A stretch of DNA of 64,000 bases from Kaustia mangrovi (GCF_015482775.1 NZ_CP058214.1:1940272-2004271); one strand, 5' to 3'; shown: positions 1-9,312, counted from the stretch's first letter. Notes: generated by a model not told the origin, from the letters alone. A program made the numbers and translations.

Positions 1-643
1 GGCCCATGGGGATCTTGCCGATCATCGCCTCCTGCCAGCCGGCATCGCGATAGAAGGCCTCGGTGAGCTCGGTGCGGAAATAGCCGGGCCCGATGGCATT
101 CACCCGGATGCCCTTCGGCGACCATTCCGTGCTCAGCGCGCGCGTGATCCCGAGAAGACCCGACTTCGACGCCGTATAGGGGGCCGCCGTCGGCACGCCG
201 ACCGCCGAGGTCAGCGAGCATGTGTTGACGATGGCACCCGTCAGGCCATGCGCGAGAAGGCGCCTGGCGAAGCGCGTCGCCACGAAGAACGCCCCCTTCA
301 TGTTCGTGTCGACGATCCGGTCCCACAGCGCCTCGTCCACATCGACGGACGGTCGAACCTCCTCCATGCCCGCATTGTTGACGAGAATGTCGGCGGCCGT
401 CCCGGCGGCGTCCATCTCCTCGAAAAGATTTGCGATGGAGGCGACGTCCGACAGATCGGCGGTGAAGACATGACACCGGCACCCGCAGGCCCCGACCGCC
501 TCCGCCGTCTCCGACAGCCCGCTCCCGGAGCGCGCCACCGCCACGATATCCGCCCCGGCACCCGCGAGGCCGACCGCGATGGCCCGCCCGAGCCCGCGGC
601 TTGCGCCCGTGACGAGCGCGGTGTGTCCCTCAAGACTGAACAT
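1..643 (-). CDS. SDR-family oxidoreductase (3' part beyond the window edge)
   Basis: Reading the minus strand from the ATG at 643 gives an NAD(P)-dependent short-chain dehydrogenase, open to position 1 and so lacking its C-terminus (about 214 residues present). The Rossmann motif TGASRGLG is near residue 13, then NNAG, then the catalytic Tyr and Lys in YTASK. The PGYFRTELT stretch is also typical of the family. It resembles 3-oxoacyl-ACP reductase or gluconate 5-dehydrogenase types, but substrate cannot be read from sequence. It lies 87 bases downstream of the TRAP large permease on the same strand, so it is probably the last or near-last gene of the hyu/TRAP operon and may oxidise or reduce the imported compound. 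Confidence 0.9.
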   Translation of the reverse strand, partial: MFSLEGHTALVTGASRGLGRAIAVGLAGAGADIVAVARSGSGLSETAEAVGACGCRCHVFTADLSDVASIANLFEEMDAAGTAADILVNNAGMEEVRPSVDVDEALWDRIVDTNMKGAFFVATRFARRLLAHGLTGAIVNTCSLTSAVGVPTAAPYTASKSGLLGITRALSTEWSPKGIRVNAIGPGYFRTELTEAFYRDAGWQEAMIGKIPMG

Positions 644-730
644 GGTTGTCATTGCCGCCTTCCGTCCAACAGATCGTTCGCGGCGGACACCCTAACGCGT
701 TTTCCGATCAAGCTGCACCGGCTGAGCTCC

Positions 731-2035
731 CTAGCCGAGCAGCAGCCGCGGCAGGAAGAGCGCAATGTCGGGAAAGAGCGCCATCAGCACGACGAAGCCC
801 ACGAGGATCAGGAGATAGGGCAGCGTATGGCGGGTGATGGTCATCAGCCCTTCCCCCGTCAGGCCCTGGATCACGAACAGGTTGAAGCCGAGCGGCGGGG
901 TGATCTGCGACATCTCGACAACGAGGACGAGGAAGATGCCGAACCACACCGTATCGAAGCCCGCGCCGGCGACAAGCGGCAGCACGACCGGCAGCGTCAT
1001 GACGATCATGGAGAAGCCGTCGAGGAAGCAGCCTAGCACCAGATAGACAAGCATCAGGACGAGGATCAGCGCGAACGGCGCAAGCCCGAGCCCCTCCACG
1101 AAGCCGGCAATGGCGCGCGGCACGCCCAGAATGGCCGCCACATTGCCGAGGATCGAGGCACCGAGCACGATGAGCCCGATCATCGCGCAGGTCTGAACGG
1201 AGCCGAGCGCCACGTCGCGCAGCGTGGCAAAGGTGAGTCCCCCTTGCGCGGCCGCGATGATCATGGCGCCGACCACGCCGATGGCGGCGGCCTCCGACGG
1301 CGTCGCGAGCCCGCCATACATCGAGCCGAGCACGGCGACGATCAGGGCCACCACGGGCGCGAGCTCGCGCAGGGCCGACAGCCGCTCGCCGAGACTCACA
1401 TGCCGCAGGGCGCGCTCGCTCTCCGGCACGAGCTCCGGACGGATCGTGGTGTGCACCATGATCCATGCCATGAAGCACAAGGCGAGCAGGACACCCGGCA
1501 CGAAGCCCGCCGTGAACAAGCGCAGCACGGATTCGTCGGCGAGCACGCCATAGATGATCATGATCGTGCTCGGCGGAATGAGGAAGCCGAGCGTGCCGGC
1601 GCCCGCAAGGCTGCCCACCGCGATGGGGCGGGCATAACCGCGCCGTTCGAGTTCGCTGAGTGCGATCCGCCCCACCACCTGCGTCGTCGCCGCCGACGAG
1701 CCTGAAACGGCTGCGAAGATCGAGGAGCCGGCCACATTCACATGGAGCAGCCGCCCCGGCAGCAGCCCAGCCCAGGGGGCGAGCCCGTCGAACAGCGCGC
1801 GCGACAGCCGCGTGCGGAACAGGAACTCGCCCATGACGATGAAGAGCGGCAGGGCGATCAGCTCCGGCGTGGTGAGGATGTTGAAGACATATTGAGGCAG
1901 GAGCCGGTCGACCGGAATGCTGCGGAAGGTATAGAGCAGGACGACGGCGGTGAAGATCAGGGTCAGCCCGATCCAGACGCCGCTCGCCAGCGTGCCGAAC
2001 AGGACGGCGAGAAGGGTCGTGGCAATCGAGGTCAT
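731..2035 (-). CDS. dctM: TRAP transporter large permease (DctM family)
   Basis: A 434-residue, very hydrophobic protein with about 12 predicted membrane segments. It has the DctM signatures: the conserved GSSAATTQVVGRIALSELE region, LGFLIPPSTIMIIYG, and near the end LGCFLDGFSMIVMTLPVVLP and ITPPLGFNLFVIQG. It forms the ion-coupled translocation channel of a tripartite ATP-independent periplasmic importer. The start overlaps the end of the small permease by 4 bases, which supports translational coupling. Substrate is unknown; the hydantoinase genes upstream suggest a cyclic amide, lactam or related carboxylate. Confidence 0.93.
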   Translation of the reverse strand: MTSIATTLLAVLFGTLASGVWIGLTLIFTAVVLLYTFRSIPVDRLLPQYVFNILTTPELIALPLFIVMGEFLFRTRLSRALFDGLAPWAGLLPGRLLHVNVAGSSIFAAVSGSSAATTQVVGRIALSELERRGYARPIAVGSLAGAGTLGFLIPPSTIMIIYGVLADESVLRLFTAGFVPGVLLALCFMAWIMVHTTIRPELVPESERALRHVSLGERLSALRELAPVVALIVAVLGSMYGGLATPSEAAAIGVVGAMIIAAAQGGLTFATLRDVALGSVQTCAMIGLIVLGASILGNVAAILGVPRAIAGFVEGLGLAPFALILVLMLVYLVLGCFLDGFSMIVMTLPVVLPLVAGAGFDTVWFGIFLVLVVEMSQITPPLGFNLFVIQGLTGEGLMTITRHTLPYLLILVGFVVLMALFPDIALFLPRLLLG

Positions 2036-2622
2036 TCGCCCGCTCCCGACACCTTGAAGCGTTCATCGTCCGGCCTGAGCCCCAGAAGGCAGCGCAGGAG
2101 GCGCGCGGCCATCTGGACGGCCAGCATGATCGCCCCCGCCGCGAGAGCGGCCTGAGGGATCCACAGCGGGGTGAAGCTGCCGCCCGAGATCTGCCCGCCC
2201 TGCCACGACCGCACGGCGAAGACGACGAGCGACCAGGCGAGGAAGCCGGTGACCAGGAGACCGATCAGCGAGGCCACCGTCTCCACGACCCGCCGCCCCC
2301 GGGCCCGCAACCGCGCGAGCAGCACCGACATGCGGATATGCGAGCCCGCGCGCAGGGCGAGCGCGGAGCCGAACAGGAAGGCTGAGCCCATGAGATAGGC
2401 GCTGTATTCCCACGCGATGGAGATGCCGCCGGGCAGCGACGGGAACAGGCGCGAGGCGGCCGCCGTCACGATCTCCGCGGAAATCAGGCAGGTCAGCCCC
2501 GCAAGGCAGGCCGCCGCGAGCCAGCCGCCGAGCACGGCCAGCCCGTCGGCGGCCGACAGGACCGCCGCGACGGGCGCGGGCACCGCCGGTGCGGCCGCGC
2601 CCGCCAGGGTGTCGTCGGACAC
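2032..2622 (-). CDS. dctQ: TRAP transporter small permease (DctQ family)
   Basis: A 196-residue protein with four hydrophobic segments, the usual topology of the DctQ subunit that pairs with DctM. The first 30 residues are an Ala/Pro-rich cytoplasmic tail, longer than in many homologues. It sits one base after the stop of the solute receptor and overlaps the large permease by 4 bases, so the three genes are translated as a unit. DctQ proteins are poorly conserved; the assignment relies on membrane pattern, size and position between dctP and dctM. Confidence 0.88.
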   Translation of the reverse strand: MSDDTLAGAAAPAVPAPVAAVLSAADGLAVLGGWLAAACLAGLTCLISAEIVTAAASRLFPSLPGGISIAWEYSAYLMGSAFLFGSALALRAGSHIRMSVLLARLRARGRRVVETVASLIGLLVTGFLAWSLVVFAVRSWQGGQISGGSFTPLWIPQAALAAGAIMLAVQMAARLLRCLLGLRPDDERFKVSGAGE

Positions 2623-2623
2623 C

Positions 2624-3622
2624 TCAGCCTCTCCCGAGCTCTTCGAGATAGGCCTCCACGATGGGGCCGGCCTGCGGCACGCGCTCGATGAAGGCGTCCT
2701 TGAGCGGAGCGGTGCGCGCCTGCATCTCGGCCCGCATCTCCGGCAAAATGGCCATGACCTCCATGCCGTTGTCGGTCAGGAGCTTCAGGCTTTCCTTGTC
2801 GTTCCGGACCGAGACCTCCCAGAAGCCCGGCTCCATCTCGCGGGCCAGCGCCTCGATCTTCTCGCGGTTTGCCGGCGAGATCTCGTTCCAGCGGTCGAGA
2901 TTGATATTGACCATCTGCGACGACCAGACGTGGTTCGTCGGATAGATCGTCTCCAGGAACTCCCAGAACTTGCCGTCCACGCCGGAGGTCGCCGAGGTCG
3001 ACACGCCGTCGACACGGCCGGAGGCGAGCGCCGGCACCACTTCGCCCCACGGCATCAGGATCGCCGACATGCCGAGCGCGTTGCACATGTCCTGCGCGTT
3101 CTTGTCGGGCACGCGGATCTTGACCCCCTCGAGCCCCGCAAGGCCGTCGGCCTTGATCTTGAGATGGAGGTACTGGGTCGGCCACGGCACCATATAAAGG
3201 ATCTTCTGGTTGTTCTTCGCCGCGATCTCGTCATAGGCGGGCCGCAGATATTTGTGCAGCACCTTCAGCTCGTCCGCCGAGCCGACCAGGAACGGGATCG
3301 ATTCCGTGCCGAGCAGCGGCTCGTCGCCGATCTGCTGGATATTGAGCACATCGGCCATGGGCACGAGCCCGTCGCGAACCGCGCGCAGCTGCTCCGGCCC
3401 CTTGAACCCCAGCGCACCGCCCGACTGCACTGTGATGGCCACCGCCCCGTCGGTCGCCTTGCCGACGGCGTCCGCGAAGGCGACGGCGTTCTGCGTGTGG
3501 AAGTTTCCGTCGGGCCAGACGGTGGCGAGGTCCAGCGTGACCGCGGCGGAGGCCCGCCGCACGACGGAGGCCGAGGCGACGGTCGCCGTCGCGGCTGCCA
3601 GGAAATTGCGTCTCGTGATCAT
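2624..3622 (-). CDS. dctP: TRAP transporter solute receptor (DctP family), Tat-exported
   Basis: A 332-residue periplasmic binding protein. The N-terminus carries a twin-arginine signal (TRRNFLAAA) followed by a hydrophobic stretch ending at RASA, so it is predicted to be exported folded by Tat. The mature part starts VTLDLATVWPDGNFHTQN and contains the family features GLEGVKIRVPDKNAQDMCNA and WGEVVPALASGRVDGV, where the conserved Arg of the IRVP motif usually binds the substrate carboxylate. It is the first of the dctPQM trio and follows hyuB by 67 bases. The carboxylate-binding Arg suggests an organic acid or lactam acid ligand, which is inference. Confidence 0.92.
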   Translation of the reverse strand: MITRRNFLAAATATVASASVVRRASAAVTLDLATVWPDGNFHTQNAVAFADAVGKATDGAVAITVQSGGALGFKGPEQLRAVRDGLVPMADVLNIQQIGDEPLLGTESIPFLVGSADELKVLHKYLRPAYDEIAAKNNQKILYMVPWPTQYLHLKIKADGLAGLEGVKIRVPDKNAQDMCNALGMSAILMPWGEVVPALASGRVDGVSTSATSGVDGKFWEFLETIYPTNHVWSSQMVNINLDRWNEISPANREKIEALAREMEPGFWEVSVRNDKESLKLLTDNGMEVMAILPEMRAEMQARTAPLKDAFIERVPQAGPIVEAYLEELGRG

Positions 3623-3689
3623 CGATCTTCCCCTCTCTTGTTATCCCAGAACCGACAAGGACGGACGACATGCGGGACTTTGCGCCCGC

Positions 3690-5345
3690 TTATCCGGTCG
3701 TCTCGCCATAGGCCGTGGCGTTCTCCGCGGTCACCAGCCCGTCGGCGAGGTCGGCGGCCACCTTGTCGCGGTCGCGCGATGCCGGATCGCCGATCCCTGC
3801 CCCGCCCGGCGTCATCACCACCAGACGGTCGCCCGGCGGAACCTCCTGAAACCCCTTGCCCCTGAGCTTCGTCCCCGATTTCAGGCCAACATAGCCCGCC
3901 GCGCCGTCATGGCCGCCGTCGCGGCCGCGCGGGGGATGGTCTATGCGGTCGAAGGCGGCGAGGATCTCGAACGGCGCGCCGACACCGCTCTCCACCTCGA
4001 TGATCTGGCCGTGCCCGCCGCGCATGCGCCCGGGGCCGCCGGAATCGGGCCTGAGCTCCTTGCGCCAGAAAATGAGCGGGGTCTGCGTCTCCGCGATCTC
4101 CACCGGCGTGCCGCGCACACCGCTGGGATAGGCGGTCGCCGACAGCCCGTCCTTGCCGTGGCGCGCGCCCGTTCCGCCATTCGACGTGACCGCCATGGAG
4201 AAGCCGTAATTGCCGCCGGTGCCGGACTGGGTGCGCCCGCGCACATTGAGGTTCCACAGGCACGACGTGCCCTCCGCCGGCACGCGCTCGGGGATCACCT
4301 GCTTCAGGCAGCCGAAAACCACATCGGGCAGCATCTGGCCGATCACATGGCGCGAGGCGACCGGCGCGGGCTTCGGCGCATTGAGGATCGAGCCCTCCGG
4401 CGCGGAAACCGTCAGCGGCGCCAGCGAGCCGGCATTGTTCGGGATCGCGTTCGCCACCACGCAGCCGAGCCCGAAGACCGTATAGGCGGTGGTGTAGGAG
4501 AGCGGCACGTTGATGCCGTGCCGCGACGCCTCCGACGTGCCGTCGAAATCGACATGGATGCCGTCCTCCGACACGGTCAGCGACGCGGCCAGCGTCACCG
4601 GCGCGTCATAGCCGTCGACCGTCATCTCGTTGTGCCACGTGCCCCTGGGGAGCTTCGCGACCTCCTCCAGCACGGCCTCCCTGGAGCGCGCGCAGATATG
4701 GTCGGCGAGCGTATCGAGCGTGTCGATGCCGAACTCGTCCATCATCTCCACGAGCCGGTCGGCGCCGACATCGTTGCAGGCGGCCAGCGAATAGGTGTCG
4801 CCCTCGGTGTCCACCGGCAGGCGGGTATTGGCGCGGATCATCGCCATGACAGATGTGTTGACGCGCCCCTCCTCGATGAGCTTGAGCATCGGGATGTAGA
4901 GGCCCTCCATGAACACGTCCGTCGCATCCGGGCCGAAGCCGATGCCGCCGATATCCATGAGATGGCTGGTGCAGGAGAACAGCGCGACGGGACGGCCGTT
5001 CTTGAAGCACGGCGTGGTCACCACGAAGTCGTTCAGGTGCCCGGTGCCCATCCAGGGATCGTTGGTGATGTAGGCGTCGCCCGGCTTCATCGTGGCGACC
5101 GGGAAATGGTCGATGAAGTGCTTCACCGATTCCGCCATGGAATTGACATGGCCGGGCGTCCCGGTGACCGCCTGGGCGAGCATCCGGCCCTGGAGATCGA
5201 ACACCCCCGCCGACAGGTCGCCGCATTCGCGCACGATGGGGGAGAAGGCGGTGCGCATCAGCACCTGCCCCTGTTCCTCCACCACCGCGACGAGGCGGTT
5301 CCACATGATCTGCAGGTCGATGAGGCCGACGCCGTTCTCGCTCAT
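3690..5345 (-). CDS. hyuB: Hydantoinase B / 5-oxoprolinase-family subunit
   Basis: A 551-residue member of the HyuB family. Typical regions are an N-terminal QIMWNRLVAVVEEQ, GDAYITNDPWMGTGHLNDFVV around residue 90, and the C-terminal GGGG-poor but family-like DRLVVMTPGGAGIGDP. These subunits work with HyuA in ATP-dependent opening of hydantoins or 5-oxoproline-like lactams, or in acetone/acetophenone carboxylase-type reactions. The start lies 11 bases after hyuA, so the two are co-translated. The next genes are a TRAP importer on the same strand. I cannot separate N-methylhydantoinase from oxoprolinase activity by sequence alone. Confidence 0.92.
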   Translation of the reverse strand: MSENGVGLIDLQIMWNRLVAVVEEQGQVLMRTAFSPIVRECGDLSAGVFDLQGRMLAQAVTGTPGHVNSMAESVKHFIDHFPVATMKPGDAYITNDPWMGTGHLNDFVVTTPCFKNGRPVALFSCTSHLMDIGGIGFGPDATDVFMEGLYIPMLKLIEEGRVNTSVMAMIRANTRLPVDTEGDTYSLAACNDVGADRLVEMMDEFGIDTLDTLADHICARSREAVLEEVAKLPRGTWHNEMTVDGYDAPVTLAASLTVSEDGIHVDFDGTSEASRHGINVPLSYTTAYTVFGLGCVVANAIPNNAGSLAPLTVSAPEGSILNAPKPAPVASRHVIGQMLPDVVFGCLKQVIPERVPAEGTSCLWNLNVRGRTQSGTGGNYGFSMAVTSNGGTGARHGKDGLSATAYPSGVRGTPVEIAETQTPLIFWRKELRPDSGGPGRMRGGHGQIIEVESGVGAPFEILAAFDRIDHPPRGRDGGHDGAAGYVGLKSGTKLRGKGFQEVPPGDRLVVMTPGGAGIGDPASRDRDKVAADLADGLVTAENATAYGETTG

Positions 5346-5356
5346 GGATCCCTCCC

Positions 5357-7441
5357 TCAGGCCGCCTTGCGGTTCATGACGATGCAGCCGGCGCCGTCGA
5401 TATGGGCATCGAAGCTCGCCGCCACGAAGGTGGACGTCTCCGACTCCGCGATCACTGCCGGACCTGCGACCCGCGCCCCCGGCGCCATGTCGTCCCGGCG
5501 GTAGAGCGGCACCTCGATGGTCTCGCCCGCGCGCCCGTCGAAGAACCGGCGCACGCCCGCCGGCATGGGCGCCGGCGCGTCCGCCACGGGCGCGACGGGC
5601 GCCTCGTGACGCGCCTCCGTCGTCACCAGGACCGACCAGCTCAGGATTTCCACCGCGGCGCCCGGAATGACGCGGGCGAACTGGGCGGCATAGTCGGCCT
5701 CGAAGGCCTCGCGCAGGCGCGCCACGTCGTCGGGCTCAAGATCGCGCGCGGGCAGCTCCACCGTGATCTCGTGGCCCTGGCCCACATAGCGCATATAGGC
5801 GAGCCGCCGTTCCGTGAGCGGCGCACCGCGCGCGCCCGGCTCCACCAGCGCGCGCGCCTCCCGCGCCATCTCGCCGAGAAGCCCGGAGACGAGATCGGTG
5901 TCGAAATCGTCGAGCCGCACATGGCGGCTGCGCACGAGCTCGTAGGAGACCGGCGCGGCAAGGAAGCCGACGGCGGAGCCGACCCCGGCATTGGGCGGCA
6001 CGACCACGCGGCCGACCCCGACCTTCTCCGCGACCCGCGCGGCATGGAGCGGGGCCGCCCCGCCAAAGGCGATCAGCGTGTGCTGGCCGACGATCGCACC
6101 ACGCTCCACAGCATGGACGCGCGCCGCACTCGCCATGTTCTCGCAGACCATCTCGTGGACGGCATAGGCCGCGGTCTCCGGCGTCAGCCCGAGCGGTTCG
6201 CCGATATCGCGGGCCAGCGCATCGCGCGCAAGCCCGGGGTCCAGCGGAATGGTGCCGCCGGCAAAGGCCTCCGGGTCGATCATGCCGAGCACAATGTCGG
6301 CATCGGTGACGGCGGGGTGCACGCCGCCACGGCCATAGCCTGCGGGGCCGGGCTCGGAGCCCGCGCTCTCCGGGCCCACCGCCACGCGCTTGAGCGCATC
6401 GATCCGAGCGATCGAACCGCCGCCCGCGCCGATCTCGACCATCTCGATCACGGGGATGCGCAGCGGCAGGCCACTGCCCTTCAGGAACCGCGCAGCCCGG
6501 TCGACCTCGAAGGCGCGAGAGCTGTGCGGTTCGCCCTTCTCGATCAGGCAGATCTTGGCGGTGGTCCCGCCCATGTCGAAGGAGAGCACCCGGTCCTCGC
6601 CGAGACGGGCGGAAATCGCGGCGGCGAAGATCGCCCCGCCCGCCGGCCCCGATTCAACGAGCCGCACCGGGAAGCGCCGGGCGGCCTCTATGGAGGTGAG
6701 CCCGCCGCCGGAGGTGACGAGATAGACCGCCCCGCGGAACTGCTCCGCCTGGAGCGCATCGGCCATGCGCGCCAGATAGCCGTCCATCAGGGGCTGCACA
6801 TAGGCATTGGCGACGGCGGTCGAGGTGCGCTCATATTCGCGGATTTCTGGGCAGACCTCGCTCGACAGCGTGATCCGGACATCCGGCATGGCGGCGGCCA
6901 GCACCTCCGCAGCCCGGCGCTCATGGGCCGGATTGGCATAGGAATGGAGGAAGGCGAAGGCGACGCTTTCCACCCCGGCCGCCTTCAGCGCGGGCACGAG
7001 CGCCCCCACGGCGGCCTCGTCGAGCGGCAGGCGCACGCCCCCATGCACGTCGACGCGCTCGGGCACCGTGAAGCGCAGAGCCCGGGGCACGAGCGGCGCC
7101 GGCTTCTCGATCTCCAGATCGTACTGGTCGTAGCGGCTTTCGGTGCCGATATCGAGCACGTCGCGGAAGCCGTCGGTGGCGATCAGCGCCGTCCGCGCCC
7201 CGCGGCGTTCGATGATGGCGTTGGTCGCAAGCGTCGTGCCGTGCACGAAGACGTCGATGTCGGAGGCATGGAGGCTGGCGTCCGACAGGACGAGCGCCAT
7301 GCCCTCCAGCACCCCCTCCTCCGGCCGGCCAGCCGTCGTGAGCACCTTGCGCGTCAGACGCTTCCCGCCGATGTCCAGGACGATATCGGTAAAGGTTCCG
7401 CCAATGTCAGCAGCCAGCCGAACGTCGCTCTCCGCACTCAC
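5357..7441 (-). CDS. hyuA: Hydantoinase A / 5-oxoprolinase-family ATPase subunit
   Basis: I start this 694-residue protein at the GTG at 7441, preceded by GAGG about 8 bases upstream; longer readings run into the regulator gene and add an unrelated Arg-rich stretch. The N-terminus has the actin-fold phosphate loop ADIGGTFTDIVLD, followed by TTLATNAIIERRG, and the second phosphate loop appears at SFDMGGTTAKICLIEKG. HyuA binds ATP and phosphorylates the cyclic amide substrate that HyuB helps open. It is encoded between its FCD regulator and hyuB. The full length agrees with single-chain HyuA proteins of about 690 residues. Confidence 0.92.
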   Translation of the reverse strand: MSAESDVRLAADIGGTFTDIVLDIGGKRLTRKVLTTAGRPEEGVLEGMALVLSDASLHASDIDVFVHGTTLATNAIIERRGARTALIATDGFRDVLDIGTESRYDQYDLEIEKPAPLVPRALRFTVPERVDVHGGVRLPLDEAAVGALVPALKAAGVESVAFAFLHSYANPAHERRAAEVLAAAMPDVRITLSSEVCPEIREYERTSTAVANAYVQPLMDGYLARMADALQAEQFRGAVYLVTSGGGLTSIEAARRFPVRLVESGPAGGAIFAAAISARLGEDRVLSFDMGGTTAKICLIEKGEPHSSRAFEVDRAARFLKGSGLPLRIPVIEMVEIGAGGGSIARIDALKRVAVGPESAGSEPGPAGYGRGGVHPAVTDADIVLGMIDPEAFAGGTIPLDPGLARDALARDIGEPLGLTPETAAYAVHEMVCENMASAARVHAVERGAIVGQHTLIAFGGAAPLHAARVAEKVGVGRVVVPPNAGVGSAVGFLAAPVSYELVRSRHVRLDDFDTDLVSGLLGEMAREARALVEPGARGAPLTERRLAYMRYVGQGHEITVELPARDLEPDDVARLREAFEADYAAQFARVIPGAAVEILSWSVLVTTEARHEAPVAPVADAPAPMPAGVRRFFDGRAGETIEVPLYRRDDMAPGARVAGPAVIAESETSTFVAASFDAHIDGAGCIVMNRKAA

Positions 7442-7488
7442 GTCTCGTTCCTCATCTGGTTGATATCGCCCATGGATCCTGGTCCTCG

Positions 7489-8187
7489 CTATCCGCCCCG
7501 CCCGGTGACGGCACGCACCGAGCGCGGCCCGTTCAGGCGCGGCTGGAGGTCGCCCATAATGATCCGGAGATGGTCTTCCATGGCCTGCGCGGCGGCCTCG
7601 CCATCGCCGGCCTCGACGGCGTCGAGGATCGCCAGATGCTCCACGCAGGTGTCGTGCAGACGCGACGGACGCCGGTCGAGCCCGTAGAGCCTCGACCGCT
7701 GGCGGATCGAGACGATCAGCTCGCACAGAAGCGGGTTGCCGCTCGCCTCGGCGAGGGCGAGATGGATGGCGTTGTCGGCGTCCTCTATGGCCTGCCGCGA
7801 AATCTCGCCGCCGTGCCGGACATCCTCCAGAAGCGTCTCGACCTTCTCGCGGATATGCGCAACCGTCGCGGCCGAAAGCCTGCCGGCGGCGAGCCGCGCC
7901 GTTTCCGTCTCCAGCAGGATACGCACGCGCAGGGCGTCTCTGTAATCCTCCAGCGTCACCGGCTTCACCTGGAGCACACCCTCGTCATGGCGGATGACGA
8001 AGCCCTCACCCTCCAGCCGGAAGAGCGCATCGCGCAAGGGTGTGCGGGAAACGTCGAGTACCTTGGCCAGCCGCCGCTCCTGGAGGATCGCCCCGGCCTT
8101 GAGCTCGCCCGACAGCATCATGTCCCGCAGCCGCCGATAGGCGATGCTGGTGAGGCTCGGACTGTCCGCCTTGGCCCTGGCTGCCAT
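7489..8187 (-). CDS. GntR-family regulator, FCD (FadR) subfamily
   Basis: A 232-residue regulator. Residues about 10-75 form the winged helix (AYRRLRDMMLSGELKAGA, then SRTPLRDALFRLEGEGFV), and the rest is an all-helical FCD ligand-binding domain with the expected metal-site histidines in a NAIHLALAEASGN context. It is first in the minus-strand hyu/TRAP operon and ends 47 bases before hyuA, so it most likely controls that operon in response to the imported substrate or its product. Its own promoter region contains an imperfect palindrome described separately. Confidence 0.9.
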   Translation of the reverse strand: MAARAKADSPSLTSIAYRRLRDMMLSGELKAGAILQERRLAKVLDVSRTPLRDALFRLEGEGFVIRHDEGVLQVKPVTLEDYRDALRVRILLETETARLAAGRLSAATVAHIREKVETLLEDVRHGGEISRQAIEDADNAIHLALAEASGNPLLCELIVSIRQRSRLYGLDRRPSRLHDTCVEHLAILDAVEAGDGEAAAQAMEDHLRIIMGDLQPRLNGPRSVRAVTGRGG

Positions 8188-8264
8188 CTCCGCGAGGGAT
8201 TCCCCCTTTGATGCTCCGATCCCGACGCCTAAAATTTAATCCAACTCAGGCGCTGACTATTTTG

Positions 8265-8278
8265 TTCTCATATTGGAA
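8265..8278. promoter_or_regulatory. Possible GntR operator (imperfect palindrome)
   Basis: The sequence TTCTCATATTGGAA is a 14-base imperfect palindrome with matching TTC/GAA ends and a central ATAT. It lies about 80 bases upstream of the GntR start in an unusually AT-rich patch (8230-8290), where the operon promoter is expected. Assignment to this regulator is inference from position and symmetry. Confidence 0.3.
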
Positions 8279-8322
8279 TACCACCGGCATATAGCCGTCA
8301 AGTCAATCGTGACGGATCCATG

Positions 8323-8375
8323 AAAAAAGGCGCGCCGCGGCCTCCCCACCGATATGGGAGAAACCTCGGCGCGCC
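8323..8375 (-). terminator. Rho-independent terminator after purU
   Basis: On the minus strand the arm at 8367-8375 (GGCGCGCCG) pairs perfectly with 8329-8337 and is followed directly by six T residues (8323-8328 read in reverse). The loop is about 29 bases. It lies 45 bases after the purU stop, which is right for an intrinsic terminator. Confidence 0.7.
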
Positions 8376-8419
8376 CTGGATCCCGGGCACTCGTCGGTCG
8401 GGGCCGGACGGGAACCGGC

Positions 8420-9271
8420 TCAGAACACCACGGTCTTGTGGCCGTTCAGCATGACGCGGTTTTCCAGATGCAGCTTCACCGCGCGGGCGAGCACGCGGGA
8501 TTCGATGTCGCGGCCGGTGGCCACGAAATCCTCCGCCGTCATGGCATGCGTCACACGCTCGGTCTCCTGCTCGACGATCGGCCCCTCGTCCAGGTCGGGC
8601 GTGACATAGTGGGCGGTGGCGCCGATCAGCTTCACGCCGCGCTCATGCGCCTGGTGATAGGGCTTGGCACCCTTGAAGCTCGGCAGGAAGGAATGGTGGA
8701 TGTTGATGATCCGCCCGAAGAGCCGCTTGGAGAGGCTGTCGGAGAGCACCTGCATATAGCGGGCGAGGATCACGAGATCGGCGCCCGTCTCCTTGACGAG
8801 GTCGAGGAGTCTCGTCTCCTGTTCCTCTTTGTTCTCCTTCGTCACCGGCCAGCAGTGATAGGGAATGCCCTCCAGCTCCGCGACGGGGCGCGCCACCTCG
8901 TGGTTGGACACGATGGCCACCACCTCCGCATTCAGCCAGCCGACGCGGATCTGGTAGAGCAGATGCAGCATGGCATGGTCGAACTTCGACACCATGATGA
9001 CGATCCGCGGCGTGCGGGTCTCGTCGACGAGCACGGTTCTCATGGCGAAGCGGTCGACCGCGGGCTTGAGCGCGTGTTCGATGCGCTCCTTGCCCACTTC
9101 GCCGGGCGCGGCGAACGCGATGCGCATGAAGAAACGGTTGGTCTGTCGGTCCCAGAACTGGTTGCTTTCGGCGATATTCGCACCGATCCCGGCAAGCTCG
9201 GTGGTCACCGCGGCGACGATGCCGGGCTGGTCCTCGCAGGACAGGTTCAGGACAAAGCTGTTGGTGGGCAT
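8420..9271 (-). CDS. purU: Formyltetrahydrofolate deformylase
   Basis: A 283-residue protein with an N-terminal ACT-type domain (residues about 5-85, including LSCEDQPGIVAAVTTELAG) and a C-terminal formyl-transferase fold. The catalytic Asn-His-Asp set is present in INIHHSFLPS and TPDLDEGPI, and the substrate loop is FKGAKPYHQAHERGVK. The enzyme hydrolyses 10-formyl-THF to formate and THF in the cytoplasm. It is 41 bases downstream of a dimethylglycine-dehydrogenase-like gene on the same strand. That enzyme loads one-carbon units onto folate, so PurU plausibly recycles THF during methylamine-compound catabolism rather than serving purine synthesis. Confidence 0.95.
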   Translation of the reverse strand: MPTNSFVLNLSCEDQPGIVAAVTTELAGIGANIAESNQFWDRQTNRFFMRIAFAAPGEVGKERIEHALKPAVDRFAMRTVLVDETRTPRIVIMVSKFDHAMLHLLYQIRVGWLNAEVVAIVSNHEVARPVAELEGIPYHCWPVTKENKEEQETRLLDLVKETGADLVILARYMQVLSDSLSKRLFGRIINIHHSFLPSFKGAKPYHQAHERGVKLIGATAHYVTPDLDEGPIVEQETERVTHAMTAEDFVATGRDIESRVLARAVKLHLENRVMLNGHKTVVF

Positions 9272-9312
9272 TCCGATCCTCTGGCGTGAAGCAGGCTGGC
9301 AGGAGCCCTGTC

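Noticed and set aside
7438-7473. A tiny frame beginning at the ATG complementary to 7471-7473 (MGDINQMRNET), overlapping the hyuA start
   Set aside because: Eleven codons, no ribosome site of its own and no attenuator structure nearby; considered chance.
5402-7687. A 761-residue open frame on the plus strand opposite hyuA
   Set aside because: It is a shadow of the well-supported HyuA coding sequence; its composition is Arg/His/Gly-rich without domains.
7442-7726. Extended N-terminus of HyuA
   Set aside because: It would overlap the GntR gene and add an Arg-rich stretch with no family match; the GTG at 7441 precedes the phosphate loop directly.
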